Shown: positions 24,649 through 33,649, numbered from the stretch's first letter. The stretch: 52,085 bases of DNA from Catenulispora rubra (GCF_015356825.1 NZ_JAACYW010000053.1:1-52085); one strand, 5' to 3'. Made by a program: numbers and translations. The notes: a model not told the origin generated them from the sequence alone.

Positions 24649-25263
24649 CTACTGCCGGCCCTTCTGGCCCTTCTCCAGCTCCGCGCGCATGCCGGCGACG
24701 ATGGCGTGCAGGCCGTGCTCGAAGATCGCGTCGGGATCGCTGACGGCACCGGCTGCCGCGAGCAGATTCGGGTACTGCGATACGGCCTCGCGGGCGGCGT
24801 CGTCGGCGGCGCGGCCTTTCGCGCCTTCACGTTCCAGGGCCGAGCCGGTGACGTAGTTGCTGATGGCCAGCAGGCCGCGTAAAGCCTCCTCGGGGGTGAA
24901 GCCCGCCGCGGTGAGTGCTTCGAGCATCGCTTCCAGCTTCGGGAACAGGTCTTCGGTGGGCCGGGTCTCGGCCGCCAGGCGGGCGCCGTCGCGGTGCTGG
25001 TTCAGGCCGTGGTACTGGATCCTGGTGCGTTCGATGAGCCAGTCGTCCCAGGCCTGGCCCGGACGCGGGACCCGCAGTTCCTCGGTGCTCATCGCGACCA
25101 GCATGTGGTCCAGCAGTTCCTGCTTGTTCTTGAAGTGCCAGTAGAGGGCCGGGGCCTGGACGCCCAGCTCCTTGGCCAGGCGGCGCATGGACAGGCCGTC
25201 CAGGCCGACCTCGTCGAGCAGCGCGATGGCCGCCGTCACGATCGCGTCGCGTTCCAGCTTCAC
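24649..25263 (-). CDS. TetR repressor of the flavin monooxygenase
   Basis: A 204-residue regulator similar in plan to classical TetR. The helix-turn-helix is at residues 7-52 (IALLDEVGLDGLSMRRLAKE, GVQAPALYWHFKNKQELLDH), followed by a TetR_C-like helical domain. It is divergent from the monooxygenase at 25399. Three copies of CTTAAC-N3-GTTAAG-type palindromes lie between them, the probable binding sites. The GTG start is preceded by GGAG only closely. Confidence 0.9.
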   Translation of the reverse strand: MKLERDAIVTAAIALLDEVGLDGLSMRRLAKELGVQAPALYWHFKNKQELLDHMLVAMSTEELRVPRPGQAWDDWLIERTRIQYHGLNQHRDGARLAAETRPTEDLFPKLEAMLEALTAAGFTPEEALRGLLAISNYVTGSALEREGAKGRAADDAAREAVSQYPNLLAAAGAVSDPDAIFEHGLHAIVAGMRAELEKGQKGRQ

Positions 25264-25336
25264 TCCGGCTCCGTTCCCCTGGCGTCCCTGTGCGTTCTTG
25301 TGTCCCGTTGTGCCGCCGACCTGCGGCCCTTGACAG

Positions 25337-25387
25337 CTTAACAGCGTTCAAGGCAACCTTAACAGTGTTAAGTTTAACGCCGTTAAG
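25337..25387. promoter_or_regulatory. Triple TetR operator
   Basis: Three palindromes of one design: CTTAACAGCGTTCAAG (25337-25352, one extra base), CTTAACAGTGTTAAG (25358-25372, perfect arms) and TTTAACGCCGTTAAG (25373-25387). The last two are directly adjacent with a 15-base period. TTGACA at 25330-25335 may be a -35 box. Occupation of these sites would shut both divergent genes. Confidence 0.8.
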
Positions 25388-25398
25388 GGAGGTTCGCG

Positions 25399-26964
25399 AT
25401 GCGTGTCGTCATCGTCGGGGGCGGTCCGGTCGGCCTGATGGCCGCGTGTGAGCTGCGGTTGTACGGCATCGAGGCCGTGGTGCTGGAGCGCCGGACGGAC
25501 ATCGACCCCACCGTCAAGGCCGGCGCGATCCAGGCCCGCGGCGTGGCCGCGCTGGACCGGCGCGGGCTGGCCGAGCGGGTGCGCGAGGCCGGCGGACAGG
25601 GGCTGCGCGAGTTCGAGACGCTGATGCGGAACAGCGGGCTGCGGGGGCACTTCTCCGGGATGTTCGTGCTGCGCGAGAGCAACTACGGCGGGGAGTGGAT
25701 GCTGCCGGTGGCGCAGCAGAGGCTGGAGGAGGTGCTGAACGAGCGCGCGATCGAGCTCGGCGTCGACGTCCGGCGCGAGTACGTCGTGCGGGAGTGGCGT
25801 CAGGACCCTGAGGGCGTGACGCTGGTCGTCGCGGACATGACCGCCGGTTCAGGAGCCGACGTGCAGGACCGGCTCTACGAACTGCGCGCGGACTGGCTGA
25901 TCGGCGCCGACGGCGGCCGTTCGGAGATCCGCAAGGGCGGCGCGTTCGCCTTCCCCGGGACGGACGGCGTCATCACCGCCTACCAGGCCATCGCAGAGCT
26001 CGACGATCCCGACTTCGTGCCGCTCGGCTGGAACCGCTGCGTCGGCGGCATGGTGGTGAACGGCCCGAACCCGGGGCGGCTGCTGATGGTCGGCTTCGAC
26101 GGCCCGCCGGCCGACCGCGACGCCCCGGTCACGCGGGAGGAGCTGCAGGCCGCGCTGCGCCGGATCAGCGGCACCGAGGTCGGCATCCGGTCGATCACCA
26201 CCGTGACCCGCTTCACCGACAACGCACGCCAGGCCGACACCTACCGCGACGGCCGCGTCCTGCTGGCCGGCGACGCCGCGCACATCCACTCGCCGTTCGG
26301 CGGCCAGGGCCTGAACCTGGGCCTCGGCGACGCGGTGAACCTGGGCTGGAAGCTGGCCCTGGTGGCCCTCGGCCGCGCGCCGGAGACTCTGCTGGACACC
26401 TACACCGCCGAGCGCCACCCGGTGGCTGCGCGGGTGCTGGACAACACCCGCGCACAGGTCGCGCTCATGCGGCCGGGCCCGCACACCGAGGCGCTGCGCG
26501 GCATCTTCGCCAGGCTCGTCGAGCACGACGACGCCAACCGCTGGCTCAGCGACATGATGGGCGGCACGGACGTGCGCTACGAGGTCGGGTCGGACCTCGA
26601 TGTGGTGGGACGGTTCTGCCCGGATCTGGTGGTGCGGACGGCGCACGGCGCCGATGAAGCCGACGGGCCCGGTGGCGCGGACGGTACGGTGCGGCTCGCC
26701 GAGCGGCTGCGTTCCGGACGCGGCCAGCTGCTGGTTCTGGACGCGCCGGACACGCCGGAGTCACCGGACGCGGCTCAGTGGATCAAGGCCGCGTCCGGAT
26801 GGGGCGATCGGGTCGAGGTGACGGTCGGGACGTGTGCGGACGCGCCGTCGCGGGCGCTGTTGGTGCGGCCGGACGGGTTCGTCGCGTGGGTCGCGGAGTC
26901 GGAGCAGGGGTTGGAGGAGGCGCTGGGGCGCTGGTTCGGCCCGGCTGATCCCGGTGCTATGTAA
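25399..26964 (+). CDS. FAD-dependent aromatic monooxygenase (group A)
   Basis: A 521-residue flavoprotein hydroxylase. The N-terminal FAD site is VIVGGGPVGLMAACELRLYG, the DG motif is GADGGRSEIRKGG near residue 172, and the second FAD motif is LLAGDAAHIHSPFGGQGLNL near residue 290. The C-terminal thioredoxin-like domain ends the protein. Relatives hydroxylate aromatic polyketides or antibiotics, including rifampicin and tetracyclines, using NAD(P)H and oxygen. The dedicated TetR gene points to an inducible defence or tailoring role. AAGGGAGG precedes ATG 25399. It overlaps the convergent kinase gene by 8 bases. Confidence 0.9.
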   Translation: MRVVIVGGGPVGLMAACELRLYGIEAVVLERRTDIDPTVKAGAIQARGVAALDRRGLAERVREAGGQGLREFETLMRNSGLRGHFSGMFVLRESNYGGEWMLPVAQQRLEEVLNERAIELGVDVRREYVVREWRQDPEGVTLVVADMTAGSGADVQDRLYELRADWLIGADGGRSEIRKGGAFAFPGTDGVITAYQAIAELDDPDFVPLGWNRCVGGMVVNGPNPGRLLMVGFDGPPADRDAPVTREELQAALRRISGTEVGIRSITTVTRFTDNARQADTYRDGRVLLAGDAAHIHSPFGGQGLNLGLGDAVNLGWKLALVALGRAPETLLDTYTAERHPVAARVLDNTRAQVALMRPGPHTEALRGIFARLVEHDDANRWLSDMMGGTDVRYEVGSDLDVVGRFCPDLVVRTAHGADEADGPGGADGTVRLAERLRSGRGQLLVLDAPDTPESPDAAQWIKAASGWGDRVEVTVGTCADAPSRALLVRPDGFVAWVAESEQGLEEALGRWFGPADPGAM

Positions 26965-28834
26965 GGCAGGTGATGCTTACGGGCGCCCCCGATGTCTTGC
27001 CGCTGATCCCGGCGGCAGACCATGACACGTATACGCTGCCTTCTTCGGACCTACCCGGGTTCTCGGTCGTCGTGGCACGCTGCGATGTGTTGCTCTTCAG
27101 CGTTATCGGTGGTCGTCCGACGACGATGCCACCGTCCACGAAATGCCAGGTGTAGTTGATGACTACCGAGCCGCCCGGCACATCCCCGACCGAGAAATCG
27201 ACGACATAGGTGGCAGTGCACTGTCCCGGCGGATCGCTCAGCACTGAGACCGTGGCGGTGATTTTAGGCGGCGGCGGCGGAGTAGAACTCGTCGGCGGCG
27301 TGGTCGGCGTCGAACTACTGGGGCTCGACGACGGACTGCTCGGCGAGCTCGAGCTCGACGACGTCGAGGAACTCAGCGAGGGCAGGCTCGCCGCCGACGA
27401 GGGCGAGCTGGAGCTCGAACTCGACCGGGAGCTGGAGCTCGAGCCGGACGACGAGCTGAAGAAACTCGAGCTCGAACTGGAGCTGGAGCTTGAGCTCGAC
27501 GAACTTGACGAGCTCGAAGAGCTGGAGCTCGTGGGCGTCGGGGCCGCGCCCGAGTCGTTGCTGGTCGGCGTGCCGGTCGGCTGGCTCGGGGTCGGCGTGA
27601 ACACCACCGACGTGCCGCTCGGCGGGTCGGACCGGTGCTTGGTCTTGTTCCCGCCGGCGACGGCCACCGCCGCGATGATCAGGATGAGTGCCAGCGCGCC
27701 GGCCGCGAAGGCGCTCATCTTGAGCTTGTCCGGCATGCGGCGGCGCGCTGCGCCCCGGAAGCCCTCGGTCCAGTAGCCGTCGGGGTCGGCGCCGCCGGGG
27801 CCGCCGGGCCCGCCCTCGTTCGGCGGGCCCTGGTTCTCGGGGCCGCCGGGGCCGCCCGATCCCACGCCCAGCGAGTTCAGCCCGCCGGCGCCCGCGCCTC
27901 CGCCGACGCCCGGGGCGAGCAGCCCCAGCAGCGGCCAGAGCACGAGGACGATCTCCTGCCGCCCGCGCTCCTCCCACTCGACGCCGTAGACGTCGGTCGC
28001 CGCGCGTTCGACCTCCGCGACGAACGACCACACGTCCTGCGGCCGCTCGGAGGGGTCCTTCGCCAGGCCGTGCATGATCAGCTGCTGCACCTCGGCGGGT
28101 ACCTCGGCCAGCGGGATCGGCGCGGTGCGGTGCTTCTCCTGAAGTTCGTAGACCGTGTCCGCGGAGTAGGGAACCCGTCCGGTCAGGCACTCGTAGAACG
28201 AGGCGGTGACCGCGTAGATGTCCGTCACCGGCTGGGCCGGCGCGCCGTCCCACTGCTCCGGCGCCATGTACGCCGGGGTGCCGACGCCGGCCGGGCTCGT
28301 GGCGTCCGGGTCCGAGTCCGCGACGGGGCTCGGTGCGGCGCGCTCGGCGACGCCGAAGTCCGCCAGCTTGCTGAGGCCGTAGGCGTTCAGCAGGACGTTC
28401 GACGGCTTGTAGTCGCGGTGGACGATGCCCATCTCGTGCGCGGCGCCGAGGCCGAGCAGCGAGCCGCGCATCACCGACAGCGCCGCCTCCGGCATCATCG
28501 GGCCGCCCTCGTGCAGCACGCGGTACAGCGTCGGCCCGGCGACCAGCTCCATCACCATCGCCGAGCCGAATTCGGACTCGACGTACTCGAAGAGCTGGAC
28601 GACGTTCGGGTGCCGCATCTCGGCCAGGAGCGCGGCCTCGGCGCGGAAGCGCTCGACGAACTCGGGGTCCTCGACGTAGCGCGGAGCCAGATACTTGATC
28701 GCCACTTCGGTGCCGGTCGCGTCCTGGACGGCCGACACCACTCTGCCGGTCGCGCCGGCGCCTAGCATCCCGGTTTCCGTGTAGCCGGGAACGGTCCAGC
28801 CAGACAACGTGAATCCCCCTGGTTGTTGCCTCAT
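26957..28834 (-). CDS. Transmembrane Ser/Thr protein kinase with polyserine stalk
   Basis: A 625-residue eukaryotic-type kinase. Kinase domain, about residues 15-270: GAGATGRV loop, AIKYL lysine, catalytic HRDYKPSN, DFG, and GTPAYMAPEQW. A Gly/Pro-rich juxtamembrane part follows. One membrane helix (FAAGALALILIIAAVAVAGG) is near residue 375. The outside begins with a stalk of roughly 100 residues that is nearly all Ser, then Pro/Thr, then a beta-rich domain of about 105 residues with two Cys (GQCTATYVVDF and VSITC). It has no PASTA repeats. The outer domain may sense a wall or carbohydrate signal, but its ligand is unknown. Confidence 0.92.
   Translation of the reverse strand: MRQQPGGFTLSGWTVPGYTETGMLGAGATGRVVSAVQDATGTEVAIKYLAPRYVEDPEFVERFRAEAALLAEMRHPNVVQLFEYVESEFGSAMVMELVAGPTLYRVLHEGGPMMPEAALSVMRGSLLGLGAAHEMGIVHRDYKPSNVLLNAYGLSKLADFGVAERAAPSPVADSDPDATSPAGVGTPAYMAPEQWDGAPAQPVTDIYAVTASFYECLTGRVPYSADTVYELQEKHRTAPIPLAEVPAEVQQLIMHGLAKDPSERPQDVWSFVAEVERAATDVYGVEWEERGRQEIVLVLWPLLGLLAPGVGGGAGAGGLNSLGVGSGGPGGPENQGPPNEGGPGGPGGADPDGYWTEGFRGAARRRMPDKLKMSAFAAGALALILIIAAVAVAGGNKTKHRSDPPSGTSVVFTPTPSQPTGTPTSNDSGAAPTPTSSSSSSSSSSSSSSSSSSSSSSFFSSSSGSSSSSRSSSSSSSPSSAASLPSLSSSTSSSSSSPSSPSSSPSSSTPTTPPTSSTPPPPPKITATVSVLSDPPGQCTATYVVDFSVGDVPGGSVVINYTWHFVDGGIVVGRPPITLKSNTSQRATTTENPGRSEEGSVYVSWSAAGISGKTSGAPVSITCLT
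27310..27530. repeat. GAGCTC-rich low-complexity tract inside the kinase gene
   Basis: The DNA encoding the polyserine stalk is built from GAGCTC, CTCGAG and GACGACG-like units. Because GAGCTCGAGCTC is self-complementary, the tract is both repetitive and palindromic. It is likely to vary in length by slippage or to stall sequencing. Confidence 0.75.
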
Positions 28835-29011
28835 GGCCGCTGATTTTCGAGCGCAGCGTATCAGCGGGATAGAACAAGCTGGCGACGATCTCGCCGCCCG
28901 AATCCGGATCGATACGTCGGCCGGATCGTAGCGGTCCGAGAGGGGCGTTGACCAGGCTGGACATCGCTATTGGGGGTTACCTTTCAAGTCGCCGCGAGCG
29001 AACGACGGCCG

Positions 29012-29048
29012 CCGGCCTGCTCCGTCCACAAGGGTCGGAGCAGGCCGG
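29012..29048 (-). terminator. Hairpin after the sigma-factor operon
   Basis: CCGGCCTGCTCCG (29012-29024) and CGGAGCAGGCCGG (29036-29048) form a perfect 13-bp stem with an 11-base loop, just beyond the stop of the membrane protein gene at 29075. There is no T-run, as is usual in this GC-rich group. CGGAGCAGGCCGGAGC is repeated directly 20 bases later. Confidence 0.65.
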
Positions 29049-29074
29049 AGCGAGGCGGAGCAGGCCGGAGCCGG

Positions 29075-30088
29075 TCAGCCCAGTGCCCCGATGACGGTCT
29101 GCAGAACCGCCGCGTCCTGGGAGGTGTCGCCGATCGCCGAGCCGCCCTTGATCTCCAGCACCTCCATGACCTTGTCCTTGACCGCGAAGTAGAAGTGCAG
29201 ATCGGACTGCTCGCTGTAGTTGCCGTTCACCTCGGCCGGGACGCCGTCGTCGTCACGCAGCTTGTGCTCGGTGGCCATGCCGTGGGCAGTCTGCGCGCTG
29301 ATGGTCGTGGTGCTCACGACCGGACGGTGGGTGAGGGGGTCCTGAGCGCCCGCCAAACCGGGGTCCTCGGCGAGCAGGGTCACGGTGATGGCCTCATAGG
29401 CCGACTGGGCGTCCGCGGCACTGGGATAGGTGAAGAACTCCTGGGCCGCGACCGGCGGGAGCCAGGCGCCCTTCTTCTGCACCGGAACGCCGTTGGACTG
29501 GTACAGCTGGACGTCCATCTTCGACGCGGCGTGGGGCGCACCGGGCCGGTTGTGCATCGAGCAGTCGGTCGGCGAGTAGAGGTCGAGGAAGAGCTCGCTG
29601 CCGGTGCAGTGGACGGGGCTGCCGCCGGAGGTCCAGTCCATGAGGCCGGCGAACGGGACCTGCGCGGGCGAGAGCCAGCTCGGGGCGGCCGGTCCCGGCG
29701 GCGATCCCGGCGTCGAGTTCTGCGAACCGGTCGGGTTCGTGGTGCCTCCGGTCGTACCGCTCGTCGTGTGCGGCGTGCTCGACGTGGTCGGCGTTCCGGC
29801 CGTGTTCGTCGGGGGAAGAGTCGGATGGACCGGGCTGGTGGCCGTCGTGGGGTGCGGAGTCGTGTCCGAGGACGGCTGGCCGCCGCTGGACGATGCCGCC
29901 CGGAACGCCGCGGACGCGCCGATCGCGATGATCACGAACGACGCGGTGGACAGGACGATTCGCTTGCGCACGGTGCGCTTCCTTCCTTTGATCCGGGCGG
30001 CTTGGGCGCCCGGGGTGTGTGCGGCTGTCGCCGCGACATCGATGGCGGCGGAGAGGGTGGTGTCGAAGTCCTTGGAGCCCTGGGACAC
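29075..30088 (-). CDS. Membrane protein paired with an ECF sigma factor
   Basis: A 337-residue protein. The N-terminal 45 residues are cytoplasmic (TTLSAAIDVAATAA, then a basic patch GRKRTVRKR). One membrane helix (IVLSTASFVIIAIGASAAF) follows, then a Ser/Thr/Pro-rich linker and an outer domain of about 200 residues with two Cys (VHCTG, PTDCSMHN) that I do not recognise. The GTG start follows GAGGGGAGA and lies 2 bases after the sigma-factor stop, so the two are co-translated. The layout fits an anti-sigma or sensor partner, although no zinc motif is present. Confidence 0.8.
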   Translation of the reverse strand: MSQGSKDFDTTLSAAIDVAATAAHTPGAQAARIKGRKRTVRKRIVLSTASFVIIAIGASAAFRAASSSGGQPSSDTTPHPTTATSPVHPTLPPTNTAGTPTTSSTPHTTSGTTGGTTNPTGSQNSTPGSPPGPAAPSWLSPAQVPFAGLMDWTSGGSPVHCTGSELFLDLYSPTDCSMHNRPGAPHAASKMDVQLYQSNGVPVQKKGAWLPPVAAQEFFTYPSAADAQSAYEAITVTLLAEDPGLAGAQDPLTHRPVVSTTTISAQTAHGMATEHKLRDDDGVPAEVNGNYSEQSDLHFYFAVKDKVMEVLEIKGGSAIGDTSQDAAVLQTVIGALG

Positions 30089-30090
30089 GG

Positions 30091-30645
30091 TCAGATCTCC
30101 CCTCGGTGAGAGTGCTGCTTGACGTTCTGCTGCGACGGCTGCCGAGGTTCGAGGCTCTCGGCGAAGTCGGTGAGATGCGGTGCCAGGGCTCTGCGCCCCC
30201 GTGCCAGCCGGGCCTTGACCGTGCCCGGCTTGACGCCGGTCTCGGCCGCGATCTCGTCGACCGACAGGCCCGCGTAGTGGTGCAGGACGATGGCCAGCCG
30301 CTGGTCGGCGGAGATCTTGCGCAGCGCCGCGACGACCGCGAGATGGTCCGGGCTCATCCCGGACACCGCCGTCCGCGGGACTTCGCGGCTGTGTGCTTTC
30401 AGCCGGTTGACCGCTCTGCGCCACGACGAGATCGCGAGCCGTCCGGCGACCGTCCGCACCCAGGCTTCGAGATCGCCGTGCTCCGCGGAGAGTTTGGTCC
30501 ACCGTTGCCAGGCCCGCACGTAGGCCTCCTGAACGCAGTCCTCTGCTTCGTGCATGCTGCCGGTCATCGCATAGATCTGGCCGACCAGCCGCCGGTGCGT
30601 CGCCTGGTAGAACGCGTCGAAATCCTGCTCCAGCGCAGCCGCCAC
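30091..30645 (-). CDS. ECF sigma factor, SigE-like
   Basis: A 184-residue RNA polymerase sigma factor of the extracytoplasmic-function type. Region 2 is visible as HRRLVGQIYAMTGSMHEAED, VQEAYVRAWQRW and DLEAWVRTVAGRLA; region 4 is LRKISADQRLAIVLHHYAGL, SVDEIAAETGVKPGTVKARL and ARGRRAL. It redirects polymerase to a small regulon, usually including its own gene. The membrane protein immediately after it is the probable regulator. The upstream 302-base gap shared with the 3D-domain gene holds that gene's dre-like promoter. Confidence 0.92.
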   Translation of the reverse strand: MAAALEQDFDAFYQATHRRLVGQIYAMTGSMHEAEDCVQEAYVRAWQRWTKLSAEHGDLEAWVRTVAGRLAISSWRRAVNRLKAHSREVPRTAVSGMSPDHLAVVAALRKISADQRLAIVLHHYAGLSVDEIAAETGVKPGTVKARLARGRRALAPHLTDFAESLEPRQPSQQNVKQHSHRGEI

Positions 30646-30866
30646 GCCGCCCCCTCCCCGTTGGTACCGTGACCTTCGGTCGCGGCTTCGGTGAGGTTAC
30701 GAATGGCGGGGCGACCCGGTTACATCACGAATCGGTAACGGCGCGCGGGCGCGCGCGACGGCCGCGAAGACGATGAGGAAAGCGCTCGCCGGGTCAGGCG
30801 AACCGGTGCGAAAAGCCGCAGACTCCCTTGCCCGACCCTTGTGGCGGCGCAAGGGTCCTGATTCCC

Positions 30867-30895
30867 TTGACAGCCCTGTGGTCTAGTCCAATTAT
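30867..30895 (+). promoter_or_regulatory. Promoter with DasR-type dre site
   Basis: TTGACA (30867-30872) and AATTAT (30890-30895) are 17 bases apart. Between them and overlapping the -10 is TGTGGTCTAGTCCAAT (30877-30892), matching 12 of 16 positions of the dre consensus ACTGGTCTAGACCAGT, including the whole TGGTCTAG core. DasR represses chitin and GlcNAc genes in Streptomyces and releases on amino-sugar phosphates. The position would block polymerase. This is the only such site I found, and it precedes the chitin-directed gene pair. The rest of the 30646-30947 gap shows nothing clear. Confidence 0.75.
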
Positions 30896-30947
30896 GTGCC
30901 CTGCGGCTCCGGAGCCATCCCCCGTCCGACGTCCTTGGGAGCACACC

Positions 30948-32009
30948 ATGAGCCTGTTCCCCATCAGGCGACGAATACCCCGCCACGCCCCGAGCCGCCG
31001 GCCCGGCCCCCGCATGCGCGCGTTGCTGGGCGCGGTGGCCTTGACGGTCGCGGCCCTCGGCGCCGTCGGGGTCGCGGCCGCGCAGCAGGCGCGCGCCGCC
31101 GGCACGTCCTCGCTGCCCACCTGTCCGTTCTGGACCAACGTCACCCCGCCGCCGCGGACGGACACCCCGTGGGTGCCGCCGTCGCAGACCGCCCAGCCGG
31201 TCGACTTCTCCTCGCGGCTGGCCGCCCCCGGCGGCGTCACCGGCACGTTGACCGGCGGACAGGTCAACATCACCTTCAACCGTGTGGCCGGCGCCCAGGC
31301 CTACCGGGTGTGGCGCAACGGCCAGTCCGTCGCGTGGGTCACCGACTGGGGCCAGCCCGCCCTCACCGCGGTCGACACCGCGCCGTGTCAGAACGCTTAC
31401 TACTCGTTCGAGGCGATGAGCGACCAGAGCGGGTCCGACTCCTCGCTGGGCGAGATGTCGGCGCCCTACCAGCTGGACTCCGACGGCGCGGTGGTGCCGT
31501 GGCAGACGCCGGTCGGCAGCACCGTGACGATGATGGTGACGTCCTACAACGACGGCGGGCACACGGCTTCGGGCTACAACGCCCAGCTCGGGGTGTGCGC
31601 GGTCGACCCGCGGGTGATCCCGTGGGGCACCTACTTCACCGTGCCCGGCTACGGCACCTGCTACGCCGCCGACATCGGTACCTGGATCCAGAACGACACC
31701 GTCGACGTCTGGTTGCCCGGATCGCAGGCGGACGGCTGGGGCGTGCAGCACCGCACGGTCACCATCATCGCCAACCCGTTCAGCGGACCGACCCCGCCGC
31801 CGTCCAGCTCCTCCAGCTCCCCGCCGACGTCCGCGTCCAGCAGCTCCGCCGGCGCGTGCACCACCGCGCCGTGGAACTCCGCCACGGCCTACACCGGCGG
31901 CGCGACCGTCAGCTACGGCGGCCACACCTGGACCGCGAAGTGGTGGACCCAGGGCGACGTGCCCGGCGCCAACTCCCAGAACGTCTGGACGGACGGCGGA
32001 CCATGCTGA
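30948..32009 (+). CDS. Secreted 3D-domain protein with chitin-binding module
   Basis: A 353-residue secreted protein. Residues 1-50 are a long basic-then-hydrophobic signal peptide ending AQQARAA. A beta-sandwich, fibronectin-like region follows (VNITFNRVAGAQAYRVWRNG). Then comes a 3D (double-psi barrel) domain: CAVDPRVIPWGTYFTVPGYG, YAADIGTWI and NDTVDVWLP, whose Asp residues name the family; relatives include MltA/Rpf-type wall enzymes. After a Ser/Pro linker, the last 45 residues are a CBM5/12 module (APWNSATAYTGGATVSYGG). It may cut or bind wall or chitin polymers. The gene is overlapped by the chitinase gene and shares its dre-controlled promoter. Confidence 0.85.
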   Translation: MSLFPIRRRIPRHAPSRRPGPRMRALLGAVALTVAALGAVGVAAAQQARAAGTSSLPTCPFWTNVTPPPRTDTPWVPPSQTAQPVDFSSRLAAPGGVTGTLTGGQVNITFNRVAGAQAYRVWRNGQSVAWVTDWGQPALTAVDTAPCQNAYYSFEAMSDQSGSDSSLGEMSAPYQLDSDGAVVPWQTPVGSTVTMMVTSYNDGGHTASGYNAQLGVCAVDPRVIPWGTYFTVPGYGTCYAADIGTWIQNDTVDVWLPGSQADGWGVQHRTVTIIANPFSGPTPPPSSSSSSPPTSASSSSAGACTTAPWNSATAYTGGATVSYGGHTWTAKWWTQGDVPGANSQNVWTDGGPC

Positions 32010-33649
32010 AAGCCATACGGAGAAGCCTGATCGGCGCGGCCACCGGTGCCCTGCTCGTGGGTGGACTGACGCTGTCCGTGCCGGTCGCCTCGGCCGCTCC
32101 GGTGTCCCCGGCGGCCTCGACAGCGCTTCCCACCGCGGTCTACTCCAAGACCTCCGACTGGGGCAGCGGCTTCGAGGCGCAGTACGTGATCACGAACCCG
32201 ATGTCCGTCCCGCTGAACACCTGGACGCTCCAGTTCAGCCTGCCGGCCACCGAGAAGATCACCAGCATGTGGGGCGGCACCGACACCGTGAGCGGCACCA
32301 CCCACAAGGTCGTCGCGCAGTCCTACGACACCACGATCGCGGCCGGGGCCTCGATCACCATCGGGTTCGACGCCAGCAACTCCGGGACGTACGCCGATCC
32401 GTCGGCCTGTCTGCTCAACTCAGACCCCTGTGACGGCAGCGCGGACGTTCAGGCCCCGACCGCGCCGTCCGGGCTGACGGTGCTGAGCACGACCGCGACC
32501 GCGGCGTCCCTGTCCTGGACCGGGTCCACCGACAACGTCTCGGTCGCCGGGTACAACGTGTATTCGGGCTCGAAGATCGTCGCCACCTCCCCGGGCACTG
32601 CAGGGACCGTCACCGGGCTGGCGCCCTCGACGTCGTACTCGTTCACCGTGCGCGCGTACGACGAGGCCGGGAACCTGTCGGGGGCCAGCGCCGCGGTGAG
32701 CGCGACGACGCTGGCGAGCACCGGCGGCGGGCACCTGCCAGGCGTCGCCGCGCCGTTCGTCGACATCGGCGCCTGGCCGACGCCGAACCTGACGCAGATC
32801 GCCGAGACCACGGGGCTGCGCCAGTTCTCCCTCGGCTTCATCGTCAACGGCACCGCGACCTGCACTCCCAGCTGGTTCAACGCCTACGCCATGTCCGCCG
32901 GCTTCGAGCAGTCGGACATCGCCAGCCTGCGGGCGATCGGCGGCGACGTGAAGCCGTCGTTCGGCGGCGAGGCGGGCACCGAGCTGGCGCAGTCGTGCAC
33001 CGACGTTTCGTCCCTGACCGCCGCCTACCAGTCGGCGATCACCGCCTACAACCTCACGCAGATCGACTTCGACATCGAGGGCTCCGCGGTCGCCGACCCC
33101 GCCTCGATCGACCGTCGTTCGCAGGCGATCGCCGCTCTCCAGCACAGCGCCGCAGCGGCCGGCAAGACGCTGGCCGTCACCCTGACGCTGCCGATCCTGC
33201 CCTCCGGCCTCACCTCCGACGGGCTCTACGTGGTGCAGTCGGCGGTCAAGTACGGCGCCAAGATCAGCACGGTGAACGGCATGGCCATGGACTTCGGCGA
33301 CGTCGAGGCGCCCAACCCCAGCGGCCAGATGGGCAAGTACGCGATCGAGACGGCGCAGTCGCTGTACAGCCAGCTGACGCCGTTGTATCCGTCCCTCACC
33401 TCGGCGCAGGTGTGGAACATGATCGGCGTGACGCCGATGATCGGGCAGAACGACAACTCCTCGGAGGTGTTCTACCAGAGCGACATGCAGCAGCTGCTCG
33501 CGTTCGCGCAGCAGCAGCACCTCGGCGAGCTGGCGTTCTGGGACGTGACCCGCGACGGCAACGCCTGCACCGGGTCGCTGTCGAAGTGCACTGACATCCC
33601 GCAGACGCCGTACGAGTTCTCAAAGATGATCGCGCCCTACCAGGGCTGA
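32003..33649 (+). CDS. Secreted GH18 chitinase with CBM2 and FN3 domains
   Basis: A 548-residue secreted enzyme. Signal peptide: residues 1-32. A CBM2-like module follows (YSKTSDWGSGFEAQYVITNP, WTLQFSLP, SYDTTIAAGASITIGFDA), then one fibronectin III domain (APTAPSGLTVLSTTATAASL), then the GH18 barrel. The barrel carries IDFDIEG near residue 356, the DxDxE motif whose Glu is the acid/base. It should cleave chitin, with the CBM2 attaching it to crystalline polysaccharide. The ATG lies inside the last codons of the preceding gene (7-base overlap), so the two products are made together. Confidence 0.92.
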   Translation: MLKAIRRSLIGAATGALLVGGLTLSVPVASAAPVSPAASTALPTAVYSKTSDWGSGFEAQYVITNPMSVPLNTWTLQFSLPATEKITSMWGGTDTVSGTTHKVVAQSYDTTIAAGASITIGFDASNSGTYADPSACLLNSDPCDGSADVQAPTAPSGLTVLSTTATAASLSWTGSTDNVSVAGYNVYSGSKIVATSPGTAGTVTGLAPSTSYSFTVRAYDEAGNLSGASAAVSATTLASTGGGHLPGVAAPFVDIGAWPTPNLTQIAETTGLRQFSLGFIVNGTATCTPSWFNAYAMSAGFEQSDIASLRAIGGDVKPSFGGEAGTELAQSCTDVSSLTAAYQSAITAYNLTQIDFDIEGSAVADPASIDRRSQAIAALQHSAAAAGKTLAVTLTLPILPSGLTSDGLYVVQSAVKYGAKISTVNGMAMDFGDVEAPNPSGQMGKYAIETAQSLYSQLTPLYPSLTSAQVWNMIGVTPMIGQNDNSSEVFYQSDMQQLLAFAQQQHLGELAFWDVTRDGNACTGSLSKCTDIPQTPYEFSKMIAPYQG

